Assembly (NCBI GenBank): GCA_937120475.1
Contig: CAKZJV010000007.1
Span: 2,434,068-2,498,067 of the forward strand
Source: an uncultured Cryomorphaceae bacterium
GTDB taxonomy: Bacteria > Bacteroidota > Bacteroidia > Flavobacteriales > Schleiferiaceae
Length of the DNA stretch: 64,000 nt
Direction: 5' to 3'
In this document: piece after piece, positions 29,701 through 38,338 of the stretch
Layout of the letters: each line of letters begins with the position of its first letter
Numbering within the stretch: the first letter of the stretch is position 1
Translations under genes and position numbers: made by a program
Notes under the pieces: model-generated
Databases searched by the model: none
Seen by the model: only the letters and a program-made list of their open reading frames with translations
What the model was told of the DNA's origin: nothing

Positions 29701-32700
29701 TTATCAGGAGGAAAAAGACGATATAGCTATTCGGTTTATGATGAGCTGGGAAGGATCATCGAAACCGGTGAACTGGAAACCACGGCTTCAAATCCATCTG
29801 CATACCTGAATTCACAAAATTTCCCGGATAACCTGGCCACTACCCGGCAGGAGGTTACCTTCACTTACTATGATCAGGTGGCGCTCTCGGAAGCGCAAAC
29901 TTATTATCAGAGTTTGGATCCGAGTTTCACTTTCGAGAACTTACAAAACCGGGTTACGGCCATTGCCTACTATGAAAGCTACGATGCCACGGTAAACAGC
30001 CCTAATCCCAATTACGATATAGCCTCCCACTATAGTTATGATGAACACGGCAACGTAAAAACCCTGGTTCAAGATAAAAAAGGGCACTATAACGCGAATG
30101 AGTTGCGCTATAAGCGGATGGATTATACTTATGACTTAGTAAGCGGCAACGTTAAAGAGGTGGCCTATCAGGACGGGGATTTCGACCAGCTTTTTCATCG
30201 CTATTCCTATGATGCCGACAATCGCATTACCGAAGTGCTTACTTCTAAAGATGGCGTGATATGGGATACGGATGCATCCTATGATTACTACCATCACGGA
30301 CCCCTGGCCCGTACCGAACTTGGGGAATTTAAAGTACAGGGCATGGACCTGGCCTACACCCTAAACGGATGGTTGAAGACCATGAACTCCAGTACCCTTA
30401 AAGTGGAGCGGGATATGCGTGAAGACGATAACAGTCCCACCTACGATGTCGCCCGGGATGCCTACGCCTATAGTCTGCATTATTTTAATGGTGACTATAG
30501 TCCTATCGGTGCGGACGGCATTGGCGGTACCAGCGATGCCATTGCCTCCATTAGCGGGATGAGTGCTATAGATTTGCACAATGGTAATATAGGAACGGTG
30601 GTCAACTCCCTTTGGAATACCAGTGAAGACCCGATCCGCACCCATGGTAACCGCTATCGCTACGATCAATTGAACCGCCTGAAAGAAATGGATGTCTTCC
30701 AGAAGTACAGCAGTGGTACCGATGGGGTGATAGAAGGCAACACCTTCGATCAGGCTACCCTCACTACCGATTACCAGGTGCGCCTGGATTATGATGCCAA
30801 TGGTAATATTACCAACTTAGAGCGTAACGGTTACATTGGCTCAGGTAATTTGGCAATGGACGATCTTTCCTATAATTATTATGCGGGCACCAACCGCCTG
30901 CAAAGGGTAGATGATGCGGTAAGTGCCGGGAATTACACTACGGACGTTGATGACCAGACCACTACCAACAACTATACTTACGATGCAACAGGAAACCTGA
31001 TTTCTGATGTAGCGGAAGAAATAGCCTCCATCACTTGGACGGTGGGCGGAAAAATAAAATCCATTAACCGCACCACTAGTAGCACCAAGCCTAATTTAGA
31101 GTTTGAATACGATGGCATGGGCAACCGTGTCACCAAGATCGTAAAACCCCGTTCCGGGGGTGCCGTTACTTCCCAGGATCAATGGACCTACACCCATTAT
31201 GTGCGCGATGCATCGGGAAATGTGATGAGCATATACGAAGAGGATTTTGCCGCCTGTGGCGGTTGTTCCGGAGGAGCAACTCACGAGGCTACCGTTAAGG
31301 TGGCTGATCAACCCATCTACGGCTCAGACCGGTTAGGTACTATTCATGACGACCGGCAGCGTACGGCTCATGTATCTTTCGGTGCTTCGGATATTAACTA
31401 TCACGGGGTAGGTGATGGTTTGAACCTTGGTAGTTACCGCGAGCGGGTGCTGGGGAACAAGGATTACGAATTGAAAAACCACCTGGGCAACGTACAGGTA
31501 ACCGTAGCCGATTATAAAATATGGAAGACTACTTTACAGGCAGGTGATATTTTCAATCATGATTTTGAGTCTGCTGAAGACCTTCAGAACTGGCGTCAGG
31601 TAAGAGATGCCGGTATCGAATTCCAGGAAGGTAGCGTATTGGTCACCTCCGCAGGAAGAGAATCGGGTATCAGCCAGTTCGTAGAAGGTATCAGCAGCCT
31701 GTGTACCTATACCTATTGCATCACCATATCCGAACTGGAGCCAGCCCCCATCATTGTACACCTTACCGACCAGCACGGCAATACCGTTGTTTATGAAGAG
31801 ATTAATGAGCCGGGTGAGTACTGCTGGGAAATGGAAGGTCTGGAAGAAGTGGAAGGCTTGAATATTGCCATACTGTTTGAACATGAAGAGGGTTATTTTA
31901 TTGTGGATCATACTTCCCTGAGCTACGTATGTCCTCATGCCATACTGATAGCCGATGTACTAAGCAGCCAGGATTATTATCCTTTTGGTATGATACAGCC
32001 GGGGAGATCTTATAATTCAGGTAATTACCGATTTGGCTTTAACGGGATGGAGAAAGATGATGAAATTAAGGGGGGTGGTAATTCTTATGATTTTGGAGCC
32101 AGGATTTATGACTCTAGGATTGGCACTTGGCTGAGTCTAGATAGAAAGTCTAAAGCATACAGGTCCAACTATATTTTTTGCGCGGATAATCCTATAATAT
32201 TTATTGATCCAGATGGTAATGATGATTATTACTATGATAAAAGCACCAATTCGGTAGTAGTATTTAGAACTGGAGCTCCTCATAATTTCTACACTTTTGG
32301 CGAATTTATGCCACTCGAAAATGGACCTGGAGAAATTTCAGTGGCAAGATTAGCCACAGATGGAGAGATTGGGGAAATGTTGTTGAATAATACAGAGATG
32401 TTCCAAGATGCACTAAAGCATGCTACTACACGAGAGGAAATGCAGAAAGTCTTTAATTATAGGGTCATCGAAGCAAACAAGGATAACTGGAAGGTGGCAG
32501 CTGTGACTGTAGCAATACCGATATTGATTATTGGTACAATTGAGGCAGCTGCAGCTATTGGATTTGAAACGTTTGGTACTTATATTGTCGAAGAAACAGC
32601 TGAGACTGTAATAGAGGAGTTGACGGGCATTCCAATAATTATGGATCCCATTGATATTATTGAACAGGGATTTAAGAAAGTTCTTAGGGCTCAGGTTAAA

Positions 32701-32997
32701 GGTAAGCTAGCCAAAGAGTATGGGGATGATGTTATTAAGGGGCCAGGCTCCTATACCATTACCTATGCCGATGGTACCAAGTATCATGGAAAAGGAAATG
32801 TTGAAGAGGCTATTTCTGGTGCACATCGAAAGTCGAACGGTGATAATGTTACTGAGTTTGAATGGAAACCTTCAAATGATAATGCAAGTTCTTTTAGGGA
32901 TGAGGCTGCACGGTTAAATGCAGATGGAGGACATAAATCAAATACGAATAGAAACCAGAGGGATTCTCCAGGTAATAGAAAATATAAAGAGGAGTGA
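23716..32997 (+). CDS. Giant secreted RHS-repeat protein with GIY-YIG/URI-like nuclease tip (locus 2)
   Basis: This 3,093-aa protein has a signal peptide (1-25). A fibronectin III-like module lies at about 190-295. A first set of RHS-like repeats (about 313-560) is followed by a long Cys-containing region of unknown fold. The main YD repeats run from about 1905 to 2610. A jelly-roll-like insert (about 2608-2745) follows KNHLGNVQVTV. The core has DYYPFGM, YDSRIGTWLSLD and DPDGN (near residue 2830). The tip holds a hydrophobic segment (about 2927-2957). Its last 85 residues read SYTITYADGTKYHGKG, then SGAHRKS and FRDEAARLN. This order resembles the GIY-YIG (URI) endonuclease fold: two Tyr strands, a basic helix and a Glu helix. 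The likely immunity gene overlaps its stop. Confidence 0.8.
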   Translation: MKLSLFKTLFSLFTFLFFSFSGIKAAIDPAVTTVPASGLIAGATFAVQDIHYGTPQGSWNFQNVGTEASVMLSVDPNYYDQVTGYGDVDFRLQVETFGATGSLLTRTYPTLTLNPNTSQTGPHRQLHLFTVNGAYRISVRILSIRKGSVNVTPPANMFMELNINAERYYNFLETNTVTGLSHKLWNLNGATPVAINSPVIDQAYSNGHEMEISWSAMPGAEEYQLEWTYLNNYDDVAGQYLAVADIPVDQLYFKNNSTRITTTALSYTLPLLYDRGYIAYRVRGIGRGGTNFSKYIPGAWTSSTCQDELDCFSPYYQRLSGHELGKNWQRTTTYAEEGKKKSTISYFDGTKRNRQSLVQNNSLKKSIVSETFYDYQGRPVIQTLPVPAEDEIKFYEGFNVHASGNEYLKTYYDVDIGNCQNPGAPQMNANYGSARYYSVANPDKTGQQAFLPEAVGYVFTQTEYTADNTGRIKRQGGAGADLKIGSGHETRYYYSTPDQEEIDRLFGTDVGYSNHYKKEVVIDPNGQATISYKDLRGQVIATGISGDSPAALLSLTDGSGNPLSGTATTPTTIDMFNKTTPGDVDDDKDRNFRSPDGRALTLNYTFIYTKEDSLEADYTLAVNTFTDPCLGSLQFSPVVDLDLNIFSDDCGTNLYTHSQTLGNVNASGSALSYTHPTIVLPDLSVGSYKVEKSLRVNEDSLDIYADLYADTAACLIPYQAFLDSAWNELDTADCDTFETAAGWYDCAACVASLGTQGSLSNAEWQALIDDCNAPCTYISTCEAIYHSMITDLMPGGQYATFEVDANGNYYSHDPLSIFNQDGNSAFPNRLPIKVTADYTVTPPTGGYDGNGSMNLNVLIPNWDPAWSHALISFHPEYNYKVSVCNNQETQPAGNPLNGEEYDWMLTTINTFSEAGNAQYLSQPSPGLNLVASFSGSNFPIMVNDPFYILSTPSEQTALRNILSNYKGSSKNIYDYAAQIAQCGNWFGNNQGSCSYTKFGTNADANILNQEWQLLQGFYLAAKQEFIYNKATVAALNISGIISNPANTGYFNGAIGHEKFNYFRYLIERYNINLTSVVWNFSTLYTLYYTYLKQLVSGPTFKLYEKKQKRVAFYDPYLTTKETETSENDADYEIYKKTGVCPLANDVKLLLNDLLLTNRIKPTSPQVQMLQVDGFTRDLYLQVTGFNDVGAQNYVPYKWVPVQNNSRKITASLNVTSPIASSVSNFIILEFHAQSNFNWTNFNSGTASSFKITRVRRLIPNGSNAGGYYGFAIEVDIEDANGVEYVEVLTGTIKGINLNGCRGSFNTIVHRSQMADDLEHLFNILASNNHFTSTAGVDVEQSSPPYIFPFQSSLEPVLDPSNTISQVFQWRKISNTIYEVRSSGTNRFLKIEFCNEPSFANGFDDVTFFENLNPMSLAITNSCIVDGRMANFNVDVVQIDQSNGTVISEQTLAGYAAIFIDEAIHEGPLDFGYYGSLTAKEDACEYHNEARVAFSEFMDKVMPADFSDHVYPNYGVFGSTPTPLPEILRDRLGTGVVFGSCPVSTDIAYMGLRVPTDPDHYVGMFWSHHGTPTSTPAYTISPSDSGHYDLTLDGCGHAYGYFDCPVQMEFVDLTQGYDFANVEGISHLEVDRTTLDADGFTNQFVALARMSNGSYVKVRGSSCFTFSDCSSCTPVGPEIPTNCWADYTSYENLVASITDDVAIPEEDFCDLNFSSCFSEYENYIQTMGVTDVNSSYYISLEDFCRNGMAFYLDYYFSYLLGFLNVGEISEIAGALPGEGPTPDNDLVSLAAFASAETGLVCVVDYLEALATGWSEGNILDYCSAYPPEYPCPVLDFKPFPETELDQNPCVEYYADVAQSNAQQAYDLYINQVKDDFKRRYADHIMTTAVETFKRYSDGSTDYHYTLYYYDQAGNLVRTVPPKGVNPIALSSLINVKAARDAINPYTYIPSHTLATKYIYNTLNQLESQTTPDGGTSDFWYDELGRLVLSRNARQNVLSGGKRRYSYSVYDELGRIIETGELETTASNPSAYLNSQNFPDNLATTRQEVTFTYYDQVALSEAQTYYQSLDPSFTFENLQNRVTAIAYYESYDATVNSPNPNYDIASHYSYDEHGNVKTLVQDKKGHYNANELRYKRMDYTYDLVSGNVKEVAYQDGDFDQLFHRYSYDADNRITEVLTSKDGVIWDTDASYDYYHHGPLARTELGEFKVQGMDLAYTLNGWLKTMNSSTLKVERDMREDDNSPTYDVARDAYAYSLHYFNGDYSPIGADGIGGTSDAIASISGMSAIDLHNGNIGTVVNSLWNTSEDPIRTHGNRYRYDQLNRLKEMDVFQKYSSGTDGVIEGNTFDQATLTTDYQVRLDYDANGNITNLERNGYIGSGNLAMDDLSYNYYAGTNRLQRVDDAVSAGNYTTDVDDQTTTNNYTYDATGNLISDVAEEIASITWTVGGKIKSINRTTSSTKPNLEFEYDGMGNRVTKIVKPRSGGAVTSQDQWTYTHYVRDASGNVMSIYEEDFAACGGCSGGATHEATVKVADQPIYGSDRLGTIHDDRQRTAHVSFGASDINYHGVGDGLNLGSYRERVLGNKDYELKNHLGNVQVTVADYKIWKTTLQAGDIFNHDFESAEDLQNWRQVRDAGIEFQEGSVLVTSAGRESGISQFVEGISSLCTYTYCITISELEPAPIIVHLTDQHGNTVVYEEINEPGEYCWEMEGLEEVEGLNIAILFEHEEGYFIVDHTSLSYVCPHAILIADVLSSQDYYPFGMIQPGRSYNSGNYRFGFNGMEKDDEIKGGGNSYDFGARIYDSRIGTWLSLDRKSKAYRSNYIFCADNPIIFIDPDGNDDYYYDKSTNSVVVFRTGAPHNFYTFGEFMPLENGPGEISVARLATDGEIGEMLLNNTEMFQDALKHATTREEMQKVFNYRVIEANKDNWKVAAVTVAIPILIIGTIEAAAAIGFETFGTYIVEETAETVIEELTGIPIIMDPIDIIEQGFKKVLRAQVKGKLAKEYGDDVIKGPGSYTITYADGTKYHGKGNVEEAISGAHRKSNGDNVTEFEWKPSNDNASSFRDEAARLNADGGHKSNTNRNQRDSPGNRKYKEE

Positions 32998-33845
32998 AAA
33001 TGGATTTTTTTAAGGAAGATACAGAATATTTAAAGGTAAATTCCGATAGAATTAATGATTACATAGATTATATTAATAAAAATAACGTTAAAAACATAAT
33101 TATAAATAAGGCATGGGGATATAGTCATAAGAATATAGATTTTGTTAGAAAATGTTCGAAGCTGGAAGGGATTTTTGTAGTTGATAGTGATGTAGATATA
33201 TCGGGTATAGAAGAATTGAAATATTTGAAAATCCTTATTACATCTTCAAACCCTAGCTCTAATATAGATTTGTCAACCTTTGAAAAATTGGAAGAATTAA
33301 GGATAGACTATAATAAGAGATGGATAAACCTTGGCCTTTGTGAAAATCTAAGAAAGCTTAGAATAGACTCTTATAAAGAAAAGTCACTAACATCACTTTT
33401 AAGCTTAGGTAACTTGGAATACTTAAAGATAATCAAAGGTAATTTAACATCACTCAGAGACTTATGTTTTTTAAATAAACTTAAGTCCTTTGAGGGATTT
33501 GCCTTGAATAAACTTCTAAATATCTCATATTCTAATTCCTGTGAAGAAAATATGGTTCTGCGGGAAATAAAACTAGAAAATTGTAAAAGAATAGCGGACT
33601 ACGAAAGTATCAAACTATTTAAAGGGATTAAAACTTTATATATAATAAACTGCGCAGACATACAAAATTTGTCATTCGTGGGTGAAATGAAAGAAATTGA
33701 GGACTTTCGAATCACAAACACCATGGTCGTGGATGGTAATATGAATCCTCTTAAAGGTATTAAGAACATTTACTTCACAAATAAAAGGCACTATAACTTA
33801 AAATATGAGGATTTTCTGAGGGGTAATATAGGTTTTGTGGAGTGA
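32994..33845 (+). CDS. Leucine-rich-repeat immunity candidate
   Basis: This 283-aa cytoplasmic protein has irregular leucine-rich repeats of about 22 residues (LEELRIDYNKRWINLGLCENL, written only in part here: LEELRI, LRKLRI, LEYLKI, LREIKLENC). The GTG start overlaps the stop of the nuclease-tipped RHS gene (GTGA), giving translational coupling; an ATG at 33000 is the alternative. Base composition is much more AT-rich than the RHS body and matches the tip. This suggests that tip and partner arrived together. The immunity role is inferred from coupling; LRR proteins commonly act by binding partners. Confidence 0.65.
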   Translation: MKMDFFKEDTEYLKVNSDRINDYIDYINKNNVKNIIINKAWGYSHKNIDFVRKCSKLEGIFVVDSDVDISGIEELKYLKILITSSNPSSNIDLSTFEKLEELRIDYNKRWINLGLCENLRKLRIDSYKEKSLTSLLSLGNLEYLKIIKGNLTSLRDLCFLNKLKSFEGFALNKLLNISYSNSCEENMVLREIKLENCKRIADYESIKLFKGIKTLYIINCADIQNLSFVGEMKEIEDFRITNTMVVDGNMNPLKGIKNIYFTNKRHYNLKYEDFLRGNIGFVE

Positions 33846-34282
33846 TTTAATTATAAGTTGGCACGAGCATTCTTGTTGGTGTCTTCCAATCATAGTGCTC
33901 ATGTAAGTAATAAACTTTAGTCAAAGTCCCCTCGCTAAACTTAGTTTCTAACTATACTTAATTATCCAAATTACTAAAACCCTTACAAATTGGGTTTAGT
34001 ATAGTATTATGGCTAAGCTGGCACGAGTGTCTTTGCTCATGTCTTGCCAACATACAGCCCGAGATAAATTGATATCCACAGGTTCTTTTCTTTGCTGCGC
34101 ACCAAATCAGAACCTCCATTTCGGTTTTTACCTGCACTTAAACCTATCCATATTGTTGAGTGCTGAAGCTATTCCACCTTACGCCTTTTTGTCACTGGCA
34201 CGATTTTCCTCTCCTGTTAAGCCCATAAAGATTAGCTAACTTTGCTATCCTTTTTTAAAATTGAAGAATATTCCGACTCTAT
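33846..34282. other. Intergenic region with a diverged 40-bp repeat pair and a hairpin
   Basis: No convincing gene is present. Two related tracts start at 33854 (AAGTTGGCACGAGCATTCTT) and 34015 (AAGCTGGCACGAGTGTCTTT). Each continues to GTCTT and CCAA, with similar bases over about 40 bp. Each could form a weak hairpin through GGCACGAG and a following CTC-rich tract. Between them, TACTAAAACCC (33972) and GGGTTTAGTA (33992) form an imperfect inverted repeat. The region looks like a decayed mobile or palindromic element, plus the secA promoter at its right edge. Confidence 0.45.
34237..34244 (+). promoter_or_regulatory. Probable Bacteroidota promoter -7 box for secA
   Basis: TAACTTTG fits the Bacteroidota consensus TAnnTTTG exactly and lies 38 nt before the secA ATG. 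No good -33 TTTG is seen at the usual spacing. Confidence 0.5.
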
Positions 34283-37200
34283 ATGATCACTAACTTTTTA
34301 CAAAAAGTATTTGGCAACAAAAGCGATCGCGACCTCAAGGAGATCAAGCCTTTTGTTGAGAAAGTCAAAGCCGTTTACGATGATATTGCTGCCCTCGATC
34401 ACGATGGGCTTCGTGCCAAGACCAAAGAGTTCCGCCAGCGTATTGCTGACAATATAGCCGATAACACCAGGCGCATTGAAGAAATTAAGGCGCAACTCGA
34501 AAATGAGGAAGATATCGATGTAAAGGAAGGCCTTTACAGTGAGATGGATGCCCTGGCAGAAGAATCCAAGGAAAAAACGGAAAAGCTACTGGAGGAACTA
34601 CTTCCTGAAGCTTTTGCCGTGGTGAAGGAAACGGCCAAAAGATTTTCGGAAAACGAAACCATCACCGTTCAGGCCAGTGACTTTGACCGGGACCTGGCAC
34701 CCCGCCTGGATGCCGTTAGTATTGAAGGTGAAAATGCGGTTTGGAAAAACCGCTGGATGGCTGCCGGAAGCGAGATTGTTTGGAATATGGTGCATTACGA
34801 TGTACAGTTGATCGGTGGTGTGGTACTGCATAAGGGAAACATTGCTGAGATGGCTACCGGTGAAGGTAAAACGCTGGTGGCTACCCTGCCGGTGTACCTG
34901 AATGCACTGCCGGGAAAAGGCGTTCACCTGGTAACGGTAAACGACTACCTGGCGCGCAGGGATGCCGAATGGATGGGCCCCTTGTTTCAATTTCATGGGC
35001 TTTCCATCGATTGTATTGACCGCCATAAACCCAATTCCGAAGAAAGAAGGCAGGCTTACCTGGCCGATATTACCTACGGTACCAATAATGAGTTTGGTTT
35101 CGATTACCTGCGCGACAACATGGCTCGCAGCCCGGAAGATCTGGTGCAGCGCCCTCATAATTACGCCATAGTGGACGAGGTGGACTCGGTATTGGTAGAT
35201 GATGCCCGTACCCCACTGATTATATCCGGACCCACCCCCAAAGGCGACCGCCACGAGTTCAACGAGCTCAAGCCACACGTAATGAAGCTGGTGGATGCCC
35301 AGCGCTCACTGGTTACCAGGGAACTCAAAGAAGCTAAAGAACTTATAAAAGAAGGGGATACCAAAGCCGGTGGCGAAAAGTTGCTGCGTGCCCACCGTGG
35401 TTTGCCCAAAACCAAGGCCATCATCAAGTTTTTGAGTGAGGATGGCATGAAAACCCTGCTGCAGAAAACGGAGAATAAGTTTATGCAGGACCAGATGAAG
35501 GAAATGCACATCATTGATGATGAATTGTACTTCACCATCGATGAAAAGCATAACCAGATTGACCTCACGGATAAAGGGGTGGACCTTTTATCGGAAGGAA
35601 CCCAGAACCGGGATTTCTTTATTATGCCGGATATGGGAGCTCTCATTGCCGAACTGGATAACTCCGGACTGGAAGGCAAGGAAAAAGCAGAGAAGCGCGA
35701 AGAGATGATGCGAGACTTCAGCGTGAAGTCCGAACGCATCCACACCATGAACCAACTGCTGAAAGCCTACGCCCTTTTTGAAAAAGACGTGGAGTACGTG
35801 GTAATGGACAATAAGGTGAAAATTGTGGATGAACAAACCGGCCGTATTATGGAAGGCCGCAGGTATTCCGATGGTTTGCACCAGGCAATTGAAGCCAAGG
35901 AAAATGTAAAGATCGAGGCCGCCACCCAAACCTATGCCACGGTTACCCTGCAAAACTACTTCCGGATGTACAACAAACTGGCCGGTATGACCGGTACAGC
36001 CGAAACCGAAGCCGGAGAATTCTGGGACATCTACAAATTAGAGGTAACCGTAATACCTACCAACCGCCCCATTGCGCGTGATGACCGTGAAGATTTAGTC
36101 TATAAAACCAAACGTGAAAAATACAACGCTGTAATTGAAGAAGTTACGGAGCTGGTGGAACAAGGTCGCCCGGTGTTGGTGGGTACCACATCCGTTGAAA
36201 TTTCGGAATTACTGAGTCGCGCGCTGAAGTTGCGTAAGATCAGGCACAACGTGCTGAATGCCAAGTTGCACCAGAAAGAGGCCGAAATTGTGGCGGAAGC
36301 CGGGCAGCCCGGTACGGTAACCATTGCTACCAACATGGCCGGTAGGGGTACCGACATTAAGCTTACCCCCGAAAGTAAGGAAGCCGGTGGATTGGCGATT
36401 ATCGGTACCGAACGTCATGACTCCCGTAGGGTGGACCGCCAGTTACGCGGACGTGCCGGTCGCCAGGGAGACCCCGGTAGCTCCCAGTTCTTTGTGTCGC
36501 TGGAAGACAACCTGATGCGCCTTTTTGGATCGGAGCGTATTGCCAAGCTTATGGACCGCATGGGACTTAAGGAAGGCGAGGTAATCCAGCATTCCATGGT
36601 TTCCAAGTCCATTGAACGCGCCCAGAAAAAAGTGGAGGAAAACAACTTTGGTATTCGTAAGCGCCTTTTGGAGTATGACGATGTTATGAACTCTCAAAGG
36701 GAGGTGATCTATAAACGTAGAAGGCATGCTCTTTACGGTGAGCGTCTGCAGGTGGATATTGCCAATATGTTTTACGATACTTGTGAGAGTGTGATTAATG
36801 AGCACCAGGCCAATAAAGATTTCGGTGCCTTTCAACTGGAGCTGGCCCGGGTTTTTACCATGGAGTCGCCCTTTAGCCAGGAGGAATTTGAAAAAACCGG
36901 CCCGCAGGAACTCACCAATAAACTTTACGACATCGTTCTGCAATCATACGGGGATAAGAACCTTCGCATTGCAGAAATGGCCAAACCGGTAATCAAAAAT
37001 GTATTTGAAAACCAAAAGGATAAGTTTGAGAATATTGTAGTGCCCTTTACCGATGGCAGTAAGGGGATACAGGTGGTAACCAATCTTAAAAGAGCCCATG
37101 AAACCAGTTGCCGCCAATTGATCCGCGATTTTGAAAAAAATATCGTACTCGCTATAATTGACGATAGCTGGAAGGAACACCTGCGCGATATGGACGACCT

Positions 37201-37630
37201 GAGACAAAGCGTTCAGGGAGCCGTTTACGAGCAAAAAGACCCTTTACTTATTTACAAGTTTGAAGCTTTCGAACTTTTTCAGGCTATGCGCGATAAGAGC
37301 AACCGCGAAATTGTATCCTTCCTGTTCAAAGGGCAGTTGCCTAACCAGGAAAGTAACCAGGTACAACAAGCCAGGGCTCCGAGGCGCAGTAATTACGAGA
37401 ACCTTCAAACCAGTCATCCCGAACTGGCGGCCAGTGGCGGAGGATCAAGCAATGGTGAACAGCCTCAGGCCCCGCCCAAAGCCCAACCCATTGTAAAAGA
37501 TAAATCCAAAAGCTACGGCCGGAACGATGTGGTCACCATCCAGAACCTGACCACCGGTGAGAAAAAGGAGATGAAGTATAAAAAGGCCCAGCCTATGGTG
37601 GAAGACCAGGGTTGGATCATTGTAGAATAA
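34283..37630 (+). CDS. secA: Preprotein translocase ATPase SecA
   Basis: SecA drives unfolded preproteins through SecYEG at the inner membrane. This 1,115-aa copy has [14 protein letters not shown] (Walker A, about residues 188-201), [14 protein letters not shown], and [21 protein letters not shown] (about 296-316). It also has [27 protein letters not shown] and [19 protein letters not shown] of the second motor half. Helical wing and scaffold segments follow ([26 protein letters not shown]). It is longer than E. coli SecA (901 aa), as is usual in Bacteroidota. It ends in a basic GRNDVV-type tail without the Cys zinc motif. The exported RHS proteins of this window would depend on it. It has its own promoter and no functional link to the neighbouring toxin locus is needed. 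Confidence 0.98.
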   Translation: MITNFLQKVFGNKSDRDLKEIKPFVEKVKAVYDDIAALDHDGLRAKTKEFRQRIADNIADNTRRIEEIKAQLENEEDIDVKEGLYSEMDALAEESKEKTEKLLEELLPEAFAVVKETAKRFSENETITVQASDFDRDLAPRLDAVSIEGENAVWKNRWMAAGSEIVWNMVHYDVQLIGGVVLHKGNIAEMATGEGKTLVATLPVYLNALPGKGVHLVTVNDYLARRDAEWMGPLFQFHGLSIDCIDRHKPNSEERRQAYLADITYGTNNEFGFDYLRDNMARSPEDLVQRPHNYAIVDEVDSVLVDDARTPLIISGPTPKGDRHEFNELKPHVMKLVDAQRSLVTRELKEAKELIKEGDTKAGGEKLLRAHRGLPKTKAIIKFLSEDGMKTLLQKTENKFMQDQMKEMHIIDDELYFTIDEKHNQIDLTDKGVDLLSEGTQNRDFFIMPDMGALIAELDNSGLEGKEKAEKREEMMRDFSVKSERIHTMNQLLKAYALFEKDVEYVVMDNKVKIVDEQTGRIMEGRRYSDGLHQAIEAKENVKIEAATQTYATVTLQNYFRMYNKLAGMTGTAETEAGEFWDIYKLEVTVIPTNRPIARDDREDLVYKTKREKYNAVIEEVTELVEQGRPVLVGTTSVEISELLSRALKLRKIRHNVLNAKLHQKEAEIVAEAGQPGTVTIATNMAGRGTDIKLTPESKEAGGLAIIGTERHDSRRVDRQLRGRAGRQGDPGSSQFFVSLEDNLMRLFGSERIAKLMDRMGLKEGEVIQHSMVSKSIERAQKKVEENNFGIRKRLLEYDDVMNSQREVIYKRRRHALYGERLQVDIANMFYDTCESVINEHQANKDFGAFQLELARVFTMESPFSQEEFEKTGPQELTNKLYDIVLQSYGDKNLRIAEMAKPVIKNVFENQKDKFENIVVPFTDGSKGIQVVTNLKRAHETSCRQLIRDFEKNIVLAIIDDSWKEHLRDMDDLRQSVQGAVYEQKDPLLIYKFEAFELFQAMRDKSNREIVSFLFKGQLPNQESNQVQQARAPRRSNYENLQTSHPELAASGGGSSNGEQPQAPPKAQPIVKDKSKSYGRNDVVTIQNLTTGEKKEMKYKKAQPMVEDQGWIIVE

Positions 37631-37687
37631 ACAAATACAGGGTGGTTTTTGTATTATAAGGAGTACTTAAAAAAGAACTTCTTTGAT

Positions 37688-38152
37688 ATGAATAAAATAG
37701 GAATTGTAATACTGGGATTGGGCCTGTTATTTACTTCATGCAAATCTGGAGTAACGCTCAAACAGGTGCGGGCCCAGGAAGATAAAGCCAATTCTTCGCT
37801 AAAGGATGCACACGAAGAAATGCTGGAACTGGCTCGTGTGAAGGAGCAATATTCCGAGGATACCAAAGAGCAAAAACTCAAGGATCTACGGGATCGGGCA
37901 GATGCCATCCAGGACGATATTGACAAGCTCGAAGAAGTGTCAGGCAACAACAATTCGGCTGTTGAAGGCAACGTAAATACCGCTATCACCTCCCTTAAAA
38001 ATGATAAGGCAGACGTTGAAAAACAAATTGCGGCCGTTGAAAAAATGGAAAAGGAAAACTGGGCTTCGGCCATTGAGTTGATCAACACCTCGGTAAAACG
38101 TTTGGAAGAAGAATTAAAGAAAATTACTGCTAATCTTCCGGCAGAGCAATAG
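37688..38152 (+). CDS. Small coiled-coil lipoprotein
   Basis: This 154-aa protein begins at the ATG that gives a proper lipoprotein signal (GLGLLFTSC, Cys about 18). An in-frame start 39 nt upstream would put extra charged residues before it. The mature part is highly charged and mostly helical (EEMLELARVKEQ, IDKLEEV, VEKMEKENW), typical of a periplasmic coiled coil. No family is recognised. It lies 57 nt after secA and ends just before a terminator, so it may be co-transcribed with secA. Confidence 0.7.
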   Translation: MNKIGIVILGLGLLFTSCKSGVTLKQVRAQEDKANSSLKDAHEEMLELARVKEQYSEDTKEQKLKDLRDRADAIQDDIDKLEEVSGNNNSAVEGNVNTAITSLKNDKADVEKQIAAVEKMEKENWASAIELINTSVKRLEEELKKITANLPAEQ

Positions 38153-38178
38153 TCTGATAATAAGAATATTATACATTG

Positions 38179-38203
38179 AAGAGGCCAGTCGGCCTCTTTT
38201 TTT
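38179..38203 (+). terminator. Intrinsic terminator after the coiled-coil lipoprotein
   Basis: The stem AAGAGGCC / GGCCTCTT with loop AGTC is followed by a run of T. It lies 26 nt after the lipoprotein stop and ends the secA-side transcript. Confidence 0.85.
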
Positions 38204-38338
38204 GTGGCCTGTACGGTGTCCCCTCTTAACCCATACTTTACGTAATACTTTGTATAAGGCCTGTTTTCTTTTCTTAAATTTAAGCTTCAGGCAACCTTTT
38301 AGCTATAACCAGTCTATTTAATTAAACAACCACTGCAC

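Noticed and set aside
34009-34239. 76-aa plus-strand ORF upstream of secA
   Set aside because: It overlaps the decayed repeat and the secA promoter, has no recognisable domain and its composition is like noncoding DNA.
34598-35278. 226-aa minus-strand ORF inside secA
   Set aside because: It is fully antisense to conserved SecA motor motifs and has no domain of its own.
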